Below are positions 11,604-19,740 of a stretch of 64,000 nt of DNA, in pieces (the stretch's first letter is position 1; every line of letters begins with the position of its first letter). The DNA comes from Selaginella moellendorffii (lineage: Eukaryota; Streptophyta; Lycopodiopsida; Selaginellales; Selaginellaceae), in assembly GCF_000143415.4 (NCBI RefSeq), contig NW_003314348.1:67309-131308 (forward strand). The letters are read 5' to 3'. The notes under the pieces are model-generated. The model was not told the origin of the DNA and did no database searches. It was given only the letters and a program-made list of their open reading frames with translations. The position numbers and the translations under genes are program-made.

Positions 11604-11999
11604 ATAGCATGAGGCCACATGCCATTATTCAAACATGTTATTGACACCCATGTGAAATTTCGCATTCACAAAATTGGCATGAGCCCTCATGCCATTAGTG
11701 GTACCATTAATGGCATGAGGCCTCACGCTATCTTTGGCCCCTGCTAACCTGTTGCTATATTCCTTTTGCCTTGTGGCAATTGTATATATTTTTGTGTGCG
11801 TGACTAGTCACCCATACAAAAATATATACAGTTGCAGCAAGGCAAAAGGAATATGGCAATAGGCTAGCAGGGGCCAAAGATGGCATGAGGCCTCATGCCA
11901 TCTTGATATACACACAGCTGCAGGCAAGTAAAAACATACATAACAATACGCTAGCCATGAAATTGCAAGAGCCCAAGATGGCATGTGGCCTCATGCCAT
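11604..11999. repeat. Cluster of five 22-bp palindromes in D
   Basis: Copies lie at 11604-11625, 11674-11695, 11710-11731, 11880-11901 and 11978-11999. The copy at 11880 is a perfect palindrome with core TGGCATGAGGCCTCATGCCA. The others differ at one to a few positions, mostly in the central bases. Weaker partial copies lie near 10240-10258 and 12588-12602. Confidence 0.85.
11710..11901. repeat. 192-bp near-perfect inverted repeat (hairpin) in D
   Basis: Arms 11710-11805 and 11806-11901 are reverse complements with about ten mismatches and no spacer; the centre is TGACTAGTCA. Each outer end is itself a copy of the 22-bp palindrome. A transcript would fold into a long hairpin. A diverged third copy of the right arm follows at about 11902-11999. 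Confidence 0.85.
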
Positions 12000-12088
12000 T
12001 TCTAAATGTGGTCTTAAGCCATTCCATAGTGAACATACCAGGAAGCACAAGTGCCGAATATCAAGAGGAAGCGGTAGCCACACCAAAG

Positions 12089-12215
12089 ACAGTGCCGCTC
12101 GCAACACCGCAACTACTTGTAGTGCCGCTCGCAACACCGCAACTGCTCGTAGCGCCGCTCGCACAAACTGCCACTCGCATAAACTGCTGCTCGCAATGCC
12201 GCAACCGCTCGTAGA
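12089..12215 (+). repeat. Short tandem repeat, about 30-bp units
   Basis: Imperfect units containing GCCGCTCGCAACACCGCAAC recur about four times, with later units more diverged (CCACTCGCATAAACTGC). The ORFs read through it on both strands are low-complexity and are not proposed as genes. Confidence 0.6.
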
Positions 12216-12337
12216 CGCATAAACCACAGCTCACAACGCTGCTTACACAAGCAGCGCTCACTGCGCTCAGCAGAACCAAGAACATGGCGCACAAAATGAT
12301 AGACCTAGGAATGAGTTTGAGAATTCAAAAATAACAC

Positions 12338-14240
12338 ACGCTTGAACGTCACATCAAATCCTTTGACAAACCAGATCTTATGATTCCTTTGACAAATTTC
12401 AAACTGAGTAGCTTCTAGACTTTGCTGTCGGACGTTGAACTTTTTCACATCATGTCCTTGCCTCGATCCAGCTGTGCCATGTCAGTGATTCGAACTTTGC
12501 CATGCCATGTCAGCGATCCGCGCCAAGATTATTCGCCATGTAAAGGAATAATTATGCTATGTGTGTACGTCCATTTATGGCAATATAAGGCCACATGCCA
12601 TTCAAAGACTAATGCTAGTCGAGCATTTTTTGGTGCATTTTTGGGTTCAAAATTCACACGCTATAAAGTTTACCTGTACCAAAAATAGAAACAGCTTTAT
12701 TTACTTGGGAATTTAAGTGGTTGAGGCATTTTTAAACTTACAAACACATGCCCTACTTACATTCCTTTGGTTGCTTAAAATTCAAAAATATTATAAACCT
12801 TTCTTTTTGCATTTTCAATGTTTTCAATTATGGTTTTTGATTTTCGCAGGACTAGCCTAGTAATCTATTTGCATCCCGTCATGTTTATAGCTAGCTTTCG
12901 TTTGTCCCCTTCGCTAGCCTGAGATACATCTGCTCGGCATCTGCCTCTTACAGCATTTGCCCAGAAAGGGCATCTTTCTTCACGCAGCATTTGCCACATG
13001 TTTAGGGTTTAGGGTTTAGCAATTCAGTAGCTTGATAAACATGCAAATACAGAACTTGATGCAAAATCCTTTGATATATCACAATGCCCCTAGGACCATA
13101 AACACATTTCAATAGAGAGGGTCCTTTCATTTCATAACTCCTTACGTAGATCTTGGTGAAACCAGAGTTAGTGAAGTTAGTTTCTTGAGATCCCGCATCT
13201 GATTGTGATGTCCCTTTGTAGTGTCGATGGAAAGGTCAATGCAGACCAAACTGTAAAATCTTGGAGCAAAATAACGGTCGGATCTATGGCAAATGCCCCT
13301 GAAACATTGTAAGGTTCGTGTGGTTTCATATGGTGTCCGATCGAGATGCTTCTTTGCAAGGTCATCAAGAAAGACATTGTATACCATTTTGTAAAATCTA
13401 GTTGCGATTTAACGGTTGGATCTCCAGAAAACTCAATAAAATCTCACGCGTGTAAGAATATTCTAGGAATATACTCCTATGTGCCCCTGAAAATGGCATG
13501 CAGCCCCACGCCATTCAAGAGATAACGCCAGATGACACCGAGCATTTTTTGGTGCATTTTTTGGGATCAAAATTGCATGAGCCCAGACGCTTGAACGTTA
13601 CATCAAATCCTCTGACAAACCAGATCTTATAATTCCTCTGACAAATTTCAAACTGAGTAGCTTCTAGACTTTGCTGTCGGACGTTGAACTTTGTCACATC
13701 ATGTCCTTGCCTCGATCCAGCTGTGCCATGTTAGTGATTCGAACTTTGCCATGCCATGTCAGCGATCCGCGCCAAGATTATTCGCCGTGTAACTGCTCGG
13801 CATCTGCCTCTTACAGCATTTGCCCAGAAAGGGCATCTTTCTTCACGCAGCATTTGCCACATGTTTAGGGTTTAGGGTTTAGCAATTCAGTAGCTTGATA
13901 AATATGCAAATACAGAACTTGATGCAAAATCCTTTGATATGTCACAATGCCCCTAAGACCATAAACACATTTCAATAGAGAGGGTCCTTTAATTTCATAA
14001 CTCTTTACGTAGATCTTGGTGAAACCAGAGTTAGTGAAGTTGGTTTCTTGAGATCCCGCATCTGATTGTGATGTCCCTTTGCAGTGTCGATGGAAAGGTC
14101 AATGCACACCAAACTGTAGAATCTTGGAGCAAAATAACGGTTGGATCTATGGCAAATGCCCCTGAAACATTGTAAGGCTCGTGTGGTCTCATGTGGTGTC
14201 CGATCGAGATGCTTCTTTGCAGGGTCATCAAGAAGGACAT
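12338..14240. repeat. Direct duplication of two blocks inside D
   Basis: Block alpha (12338-12542) recurs at about 13580-13792. Block beta (12929-13376) recurs at 13793-14240. Both are over 90% identical by eye. In the first unit the blocks are separated by about 390 bp; in the second they abut, so one event involved a deletion or the blocks were joined secondarily. Block beta contains TTTAGGGTTTAGGGTTTAG (13001-13019, 13864-13882), which matches the plant telomere repeat. No coding function is seen. Confidence 0.75.
13493..13514. repeat. 22-bp palindrome copy of D
   Basis: ATGGCATGCAGCCCCACGCC is followed by AT. It keeps both outer half-sites with changes in the centre. It lies between the two duplicated blocks. 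Confidence 0.7.
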
Positions 14241-14339
14241 TTATTTAGCTGAACATCTGGCATTTTTGGAAATACAAGATGCTTTGGAATATCCAATCAT
14301 GCATGGTATAAATATAGCGAGGGTATTAAATGATATCCC

Positions 14340-14515
14340 AATCATGATCTTTCTTTTGGATTTCGCGTGCATGCAGTCTGAGGAATGATGACGTTGTGGA
14401 TTTCTTTTGGATTTCACGTGCATGCATGCGCGCGGCGATCCAGAAATTAATGGTGGCGCCCAAGTCCGAGGAATGATGACGTTGCGGGATTACCAACCGT
14501 CGTGACATTTCGCGC
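14340..14515. promoter_or_regulatory. Possible promoter-proximal repeats upstream of the ParB-like ORF
   Basis: GAGGAATGATGACGTTG occurs twice (about 14380-14396 and 14469-14485), each following a TTTCTTTTGGATTTC or related segment, and contains a TGACG core typical of plant bZIP sites. A TATAAATATA box-like stretch lies near 14308-14317. Assignment as promoter rests only on position 5' of the ORF at 15137. Confidence 0.3.
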
Positions 14516-14943
14516 GTGTGAGGTTAGGTTTTGCATTTTGCTTCGTACTCGCACTTGCACACTCGCGCTCGCATCGCACTCCCACTCGCGATCACGCTCA
14601 CATTCGCGCTCATCTACCTTCTCTACAGGTTTCTCGTGTGCATCGGCGTCCACTCGCGCTTGCATCACACTCGCGCTCGCATCGCGCTCGTGTGCATCAG
14701 CATCCACTTCAAGACACACCCAGTTTGTAACTTCGCTGCCAACTCCGCCGCCCACTCCGCCACCCACACGCAGCCCACTTGGCGTCCCGGGAGATTTCAG
14801 CACCACTCTCCAACTGTAAGTGGCAGAGTAGCCTTGTTGCTACGATCCGCTGCACACACAGTGCACATTCGCCAGCGAGTCCGGCCTCGATTGTCATGCC
14901 TCCATTCGGCTTCAAATGGTAAGTCTTTTAGGCCAAGTAGAAA

Positions 14944-15102
14944 ATGGCATGAGGCCACATGCCATTCAGTAGCAACATTGGCATGCACCGATTAGGCTCT
15001 TGAGTGCAGTCCGGTTACAGATGGCGTGTAGCCTCATGCCATCTTAGGATGCAGCCTCAAGACATCTGATGCAGTGGTGAATGGCGTGTGGCCTCGCGTT
15101 AT
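14944..15102. repeat. Three 22-bp palindromes in a presumed intron 5' of the ParB-like ORF
   Basis: Copies lie at 14944-14965, 15021-15042 and 15081-15102. The first and third are followed within a few bases by candidate acceptor sites (CATTCAG and ATTTCCAG). The region lies between a candidate donor (ATG|GTAAGT, about 14920) and a good acceptor (TGAACAG|GCG, 15151-15157). Confidence 0.75.
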
Positions 15103-15136
15103 TTCCAGCTGCTAGCTTTTCATCTGTCAACTCTAA

Positions 15137-16279
15137 TTGTTGTGCATTTCTGAACAGGCGAGGAATTGCGTTCTTCTTCCAGCCACTATCAATGTGGATG
15201 CAGAGAAGGGGGAGGAGCTCACCAGTTGGACTTTTGGGATGGAAGGCGAGGATCTGAGGCTGTACAACACAGATGGTGGGAGAAAAGAATGCATGGGGAT
15301 CCTCATCCAAGTGACAGACACTCCATGCAGTTCCATACAAGAATATGGACTGGCACTTGTGGTAGAGATAGCGTCCGCCTTCAAGATCCACCTTGCACAT
15401 CCTAGCGGCTTCCCGGAGGGGGGCAGCGGCTATGAGAAATTCCTAGAGGGAGCTAGGGAGAGGTTGTCCAGGAGGCCCACAATTTCAAAGACGCTGCGGG
15501 TCTATGAAGATCACATGGAATCCACGAACCTCACCTATGGCGATATTCAAAAACTATATTCCAACATTGAGCCGTTGAGAGTGACTCCAGTTTGCGAAGC
15601 GAAGGGGAAGGGGGTCGATCTGGAAACTACCCAGAAGCAGAAAAGGGTGGTCAAGCTCAAGCCGACGTCCGACTCTCCTGCTCCAAAAAAGAAGCTACTC
15701 GGTGATGCCATTGCCTCGGGTTCGAACACTACACCCACCAAAAAGAAGAGCCGCAAAGAGCAGAAAGAGCAAGAAGAGGCAGCAAAAATCGTCACAGATA
15801 ATAGTACTTGTTACTATTCCAACAAAGTATATACAATCGATGTGAGCCACATCGACATCCAAAGCAAATACAACCACAAGCTAGTATCTGATGAGTGGCT
15901 GGAGAAACTGAAGCAGAAGATGCTGGCAAGTCCAATAACACCCGACATCGCAGACGTGATCCCCTACTACCGAACAATGAAGGGCGAGACGAGGTTTCCA
16001 GACTTGATTAATAGGAAGGTGTTGGACGATCAGAACATCCGGTTCTATGCCGTCTCCGGGCAGCATTCTAGCTTGGCGATGCAAGAGATAGTTGTGGATA
16101 TTATGGTGGGCGAGGAGGTGAAGAAAGTCTTCAAGACAAGAGTTGTCTGCCTGATAAAAGGCAACTCGCCCCTCCGATCTATCATATACATCTCCCACGC
16201 GCAGAATGTCAAGCAAGAAACGTGCTACAAATCGGGTCTGCACGAGACATTGGCACGAACACGGAAGCTCTGGGTTTAA
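15137..16279 (+). CDS. ParB/sulfiredoxin-like protein encoded by DNA transposon D
   Basis: The open frame encodes up to 380 residues. The true 5' end is probably an upstream exon, because a strong acceptor (TGAACAG) ends at 15157, inside the first codons. Residues about 20-140 form an uncharacterised domain. Residues about 195-220 are Lys-rich (PTKKKSRKEQKEQ), perhaps a nuclear signal or linker. Residues about 230-360 show the order of a ParB N-terminal domain: a beta strand VYTIDVSHIDI, a helix with EWLEKLKQKM then PITPDI, a signature FYAVSGQHSSLAMQEI corresponding to the family's Y-x-[IV]-x-x-G-x-[RH]-R-x-x-A box, and YISHAQNVKQ resembling the following ENxxR box. ParB-fold proteins bind DNA palindromes and CTP or act as nucleases. 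Codon use looks normal and there are no internal stops. The ORF ends TGGGTTTAA, and a further exon may follow at 16391. The domain call is by motif only. Confidence 0.45.
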   Translation: MLCISEQARNCVLLPATINVDAEKGEELTSWTFGMEGEDLRLYNTDGGRKECMGILIQVTDTPCSSIQEYGLALVVEIASAFKIHLAHPSGFPEGGSGYEKFLEGARERLSRRPTISKTLRVYEDHMESTNLTYGDIQKLYSNIEPLRVTPVCEAKGKGVDLETTQKQKRVVKLKPTSDSPAPKKKLLGDAIASGSNTTPTKKKSRKEQKEQEEAAKIVTDNSTCYYSNKVYTIDVSHIDIQSKYNHKLVSDEWLEKLKQKMLASPITPDIADVIPYYRTMKGETRFPDLINRKVLDDQNIRFYAVSGQHSSLAMQEIVVDIMVGEEVKKVFKTRVVCLIKGNSPLRSIIYISHAQNVKQETCYKSGLHETLARTRKLWV

Positions 16280-16357
16280 CTAAAGAAGCCACAAAAACCA
16301 GGACAAGGACGTGCACTAGCAACTAGCGCCTGGCAGGTAAGCCTCATTGCATGTGGC

Positions 16358-16379
16358 ATAGCATGTGGCCTCACGCCAT
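16358..16379. repeat. 22-bp palindrome copy inside a presumed intron
   Basis: ATAGCATGTGGCCTCACGCC is followed by AT. It lies between a GTAAGC donor candidate (16337) and a TTGCAG acceptor (ends 16390), again just upstream of the acceptor. Confidence 0.75.
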
Positions 16380-16390
16380 TTCCATTGCAG

Positions 16391-16662
16391 AAATCAACCA
16401 AATGGCAGATGGAATGGTATATCAGAAGCCATTTGATCGGACAGACACCAGTCATCATTTATGGCATATATATTGTCTAGCCAAGCACTATCCGCATCTC
16501 CATAATCTGCTCAACCGGATGGGTTCTTCGACCACTGAACATGAGCGTGGACGTATTAGAGAAGAGATGGCATTACTATTGGGTTTAAATCCTGATAGTG
16601 TGGAGAGTGATGAAATTCCAAGATTATTGTATAGGCGTTGGAGGCAAAAAATAACAGTCTGA
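16391..16662 (+). CDS. Possible 3' exon of the ParB-like gene, function unknown
   Basis: After the acceptor at 16390 an open frame of about 90 residues starts EINQMADGMVYQKPF, continues HHLWHIYCLAKHYPHLHNLL and ends with YRRWRQKITV and TGA. It has no family I recognise; a basic C-terminus is visible. The phase fits a donor inside the preceding ORF (TCG G|GTCTGC, about 16228) that would remove that ORF's last 17 or so codons. The alternative is an independent small ORF. Confidence 0.3.
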
Positions 16663-16696
16663 GATGGCATGTATTTATTTAAAAATGTAACTTATT

Positions 16697-16718
16697 ATGG
16701 CATGGGGTTCCATGCCAT
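16697..16718. repeat. 22-bp palindrome copy near the right end of D
   Basis: ATGGCATGGGGTTCCATGCC is followed by AT; both half-sites are intact. A partial copy lies near 16986. Confidence 0.75.
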
Positions 16719-17077
16719 TGTATTAATATTAAAAGACAATTCTTTGAGAGGATTTACATTATACTAGAAGTGTTACAGCATGTTATTGGAAGTTTACGAA
16801 GTTGTTTTATTAATAAGGGGAAAGTAAAGATTGAATGGGGACTTGGGCTCCACCTAGACTCGGAGCAACTGAGCCAATATTAAAAGGATGGAAAGAAATT
16901 GAACGACGATGACAAGGAGAAGAGAGAGGTGAAGCAGTGGCAGGGAGAGAAGTGATTGAGTAGACATTTCCTTGTTTAAAATAAAATGGCATGTGCCTCA
17001 ATGCAGTTGAATTTTGTTATATTTATACACTATATAAAGGTTTGGAAACCTTATTTTACAAGTGGGATAATGACAAT

Positions 17078-17101
17078 TCCCACTTTAACGAAATAGAGCT
17101 T
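17078..17101 (-). repeat. Right terminal inverted repeat of D
   Basis: This is the exact reverse complement of 9695-9718. AAAT at 17102-17105 is the right copy of the target duplication. Confidence 0.9.
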
Positions 17102-17266
17102 AAATGCTAAGTCTAGTTTACTAACACTTGGACAAGAGGGGCCAATAAAGGGAACCAACAGTACCGACCTCTTGCCGTCATGGTAGTAAGGAAAGAGTGT
17201 CCGTAAGGACTGGCCGACAAGTATCTTTCAATACCCGAAATTACATTCGCGACACTCTCCCCCCCC
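17102..17266 (-). repeat. 3' LTR of element B, proximal part, and polypurine tract
   Basis: On the minus strand the tract CCAGGGGGGGGAGAG (17252-17266) is followed by the LTR start TGTCGCGAATG at 17251, a canonical reverse-transcription plus-strand primer and U3 start. Positions 17102-17251 match 30938-31088. Confidence 0.85.
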
Positions 17267-17924
17267 TGGAGAAAATCGATATCTTCGTTGATGCATACCC
17301 AAGTTTAGCAAACCGTCAAGGAAACAACTCTGAAAGTTAACGGAAAGCACACTATGTGGGAAACACACCGACTTATATGAGTTATGGAACAACCTCTCCT
17401 CTACGTCCAAAGACGTCCAGACTTAGACACCCTCCGACCGTCACCGATAAGGAAATGACTAACGGAGTTAGCCACCCTTGTTGCTCCAAGTACCACTCAA
17501 CTTATAAAGGAATGATATATCCTTGCCTGTAGAGATATGGGGAGAAGGCCAGAGGCCTAACTTCCCCTGAGCAAGAAATCAACCCTTTGGGAAGATTTAA
17601 ACAACTATTATAAACAAGCAGATTAAGTTGTTTACATGATCACACCCCTTTTCAAAAATGAGTCATCGAGAGAGAGAGGCGGGGACTTGTGATCAGTCTA
17701 TAATAGTTATCCCCATGGTTATGGATTGGACCCACGCACCGAAGTGCCGAAGTCAACCTGCCAAAACTGACCCAAGTACTAATGAACGAGAGAAACAAAA
17801 CTTTGATTTATAGAAATATATTACTTTATTATTTTTCAAGATTTAAGACAATATTTACAAAAACTAGTTTTCTTTTACTATTCGCATACTCCGTAATAAG
17901 CTCATGAGCATGTGTAAGATTGCT
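17267..17924 (-). other. 3' untranslated region of element B
   Basis: This lies between the chromodomain and the polypurine tract. No ORF with recognisable domains is present. Confidence 0.6.
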
Positions 17925-18176
17925 AAGAGGCTCTTAAGTTGATTCACAAGTTGGATAGCCTTTCCACTTAACTAGATACTCTCGACGTTTGGCATGTTCA
18001 AGCCAGCATGCGTCCAAAATAGCCTCCACTTCATATTCAAGTTCACCATCCACAACTTTTGGAAATGGATGAATCTCCCTGTGTCATGCAACATCCATAG
18101 TGTAAGGAGTCAATAGATTGGCATGAAATACATTATGAATATTTGACATCTTCGCAAGATCCAACCGATAGGATAC
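17925..18176 (-). pseudogene. C-terminus of element B pol: end of integrase plus chromodomain
   Basis: The minus strand reads SYRLDLAKMSNIHNVFHANL, then LTPYTMDVA and a stop. It continues in the same region with ELEYEVEAILD and REYLVKWKGYP, then CEST followed by TAA where the family has Trp, then EP. The chromodomain identifies B as a chromovirus; such domains direct integration to methylated-histone chromatin. The frame joins 25588 exactly across element C. Two stops show decay. Confidence 0.85.
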
Positions 18177-19740
18177 TGTGAGACACAAAATCCCTAGGCC
18201 CCAAAGTGGAGCTGGAAAGGGTGCCACGTGGTAATGGCCGAAGCAAAAGCCAAACGAGCGTAACATGTTTGGACTAAAAGCTCCGACTTGGAAGGCTGAG
18301 AGTGGGAGTGGAACTCCCAACAAAGTGCTCAAGGAACAAGCATGAAGCGAGCAATAAGTGAGACTCCAAAAAGGGACCCAAAAGGACCAACACCTGACAC
18401 GTGGAAGTGTCCGAGATGGAGTCCGAGGTGGAGTCCGAGGTGGAGTCCGAGATGGAGTCCGAGATGGAGTCCGAAGTGGAGTCCGAAGTGGAGTCCGAGA
18501 TGGAGTCCGAAGTGGAGTCCGAGATGGAGTCCGAAGTGGAGTCCGAGATGGAGTCCGAGAAGGACCCGAGATGGAGTCCGAGGTCGAGACCGAGACTGGG
18601 ACCGAGACCGGAACCGAGACCAGGACCGAGACTGAGACCAAGACCGAGACCGGGACCGAGACCGAGACTGAGGCGAAGGCCGAGACCGAGCCCGAGCCCG
18701 AGTCCGAGTCCGAGTCTGAGTCCGAGTCTGAGTCCGAGTCTGAGAGGGTGAAAGCCCAAAGCGTTTGTCTCCCAGACCCTGGGGGGTTTGGTGAGCTCCA
18801 AAAGTATAGTAAGGGGGAGGACTGTAGTGGAGCCAGTTTGGCTAGGAAAGGCCAGTTTGGCCCAGGAAGGCCAGACCCAGTGTTGGGTGATGAACTGACC
18901 ACTGGGAAGTCCAAGACTAGAGTGAATACGGATCGACAAGCGGGGTAGCTTGGTGAAGTGTTCAAGAGCCGGCTCTAGTTCCCCCGGGAGATCGACTGGC
19001 CGATGCTCCCAGTCCAAGTGTGGGTGGCACTACCTACTTGGATACCAGGGGTGGCTCAACGGAACCTCGCTCTAAGCCCATGGCTAGAGCACCCAAAGGC
19101 GAAAGGCGGGGAGAGTACCCAGGTGGCTCGCGTAAGGTCACAGTGTTCCGAAGTGTTGTCCCAAAGTCCCAGACTGTGGAAAGGAAAAGGAGTAGTCCTT
19201 TAGTGTGGTGGCCAAGGATACTGTCATGTGGTGAGGAAGTCCCAGAGGACCATGGGACTTAGTGGTCAAGCTTGTGGGCCTCGATCCAGTGGCAGTGTTG
19301 GCACACACGGTCAAGGGCAGAAAGGGACTTAGTGGGGACAGACAGAGGGATATTGGGGAAGGCTGCTCCCCTTGTCGGTGGGCATCCTAAGGATGCTAAG
19401 GAGTGGATCTGGAATGACCACTCACAGATGGTTGGCTCAGTCTTGGAGAGACAAGACTGTGTTGCAAGTGGTATTGGACTACCGGTGCGGCAAAGGTGAT
19501 TAGGCATGGCCTTAGCGTAACAGGCTGCTATGTCGGTGGTACCTTTGAGTGTCGGTCATGGGATCAGACACGTAGAGCACTTGGACCAGGTGCAAGGGTG
19601 GAGTGGCATGGATGCCACTCTTGGGGCTAGCAAGTCCCAAGTCCTGAATTGGACTTATGGAGGTTGTGAATGAAACTCCTCCAAGTGGTCAAAGGTGTGG
19701 TTAAGTGACTAAAGTAGAATGGAAAAATTAGTCGCTTACA
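18177..19740 (+). repeat. 5' LTR of element C
   Basis: It contains a minisatellite at about 18408-18757: first 12-bp units of the type GAGTCCGAGATG/GAGTCCGAAGTG, then 6-bp units of the type GAGACC and GAGTCC. The long ORFs read through this segment in four frames are repeats of Glu-Ser, Trp-Ser-Pro, Ser-Asp or Arg-Thr-Pro and are artefacts of the array. The 217-bp length difference from the other LTR lies in this array. Confidence 0.9.

Larger units (their letters stand above)
9695..17101. mobile_element. DNA transposon D, 7.4 kb, 24-bp TIRs, palindrome-rich
   Basis: The termini AAGCTCTATTTCGTTAAAGT... (9695-9718) and their exact reverse complement (17078-17101) form a 24-bp perfect inverted repeat. 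The insertion splits the 3' LTR of element B. The uninterrupted sequence survives in the 5' LTR at 30931-30941 (GTACAAATGC) and shows that AAAT was duplicated (9691-9694 and 17102-17105). Because of local A/T repeats, a boundary shift of one base cannot be excluded. It carries a broken transposase-like ORF (minus, 10193-11230), a ParB-like ORF (plus, 15137-16279), eleven copies of a 22-bp palindrome and several internal duplications. I do not assign it to a named superfamily. Confidence 0.85.

Noticed and set aside
11604-11999. CRISPR array
   Set aside because: Copies are palindromic and irregularly spaced without unique spacers of constant length, and the host is eukaryotic.
13001-13019. True chromosome end or telomere junction
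   Set aside because: Only 2.5 TTTAGGG units, inside a duplicated block of a transposon.
14502-14995. Overlapping His/Ser/Arg-rich frames
   Set aside because: They arise from a CACTCG/GCTCGCAT simple-sequence tract in element D and have no conserved domain.
18084-18965. Long frames rich in Ser-Asp, Arg-Thr-Pro, Glu-Ser or Trp-Ser-Pro repeats (also 23651-24864)
   Set aside because: They are readings of the 12-bp and 6-bp minisatellite in the LTRs of element C. All six frames stay open because the unit length is a multiple of three. No independent evidence of coding.
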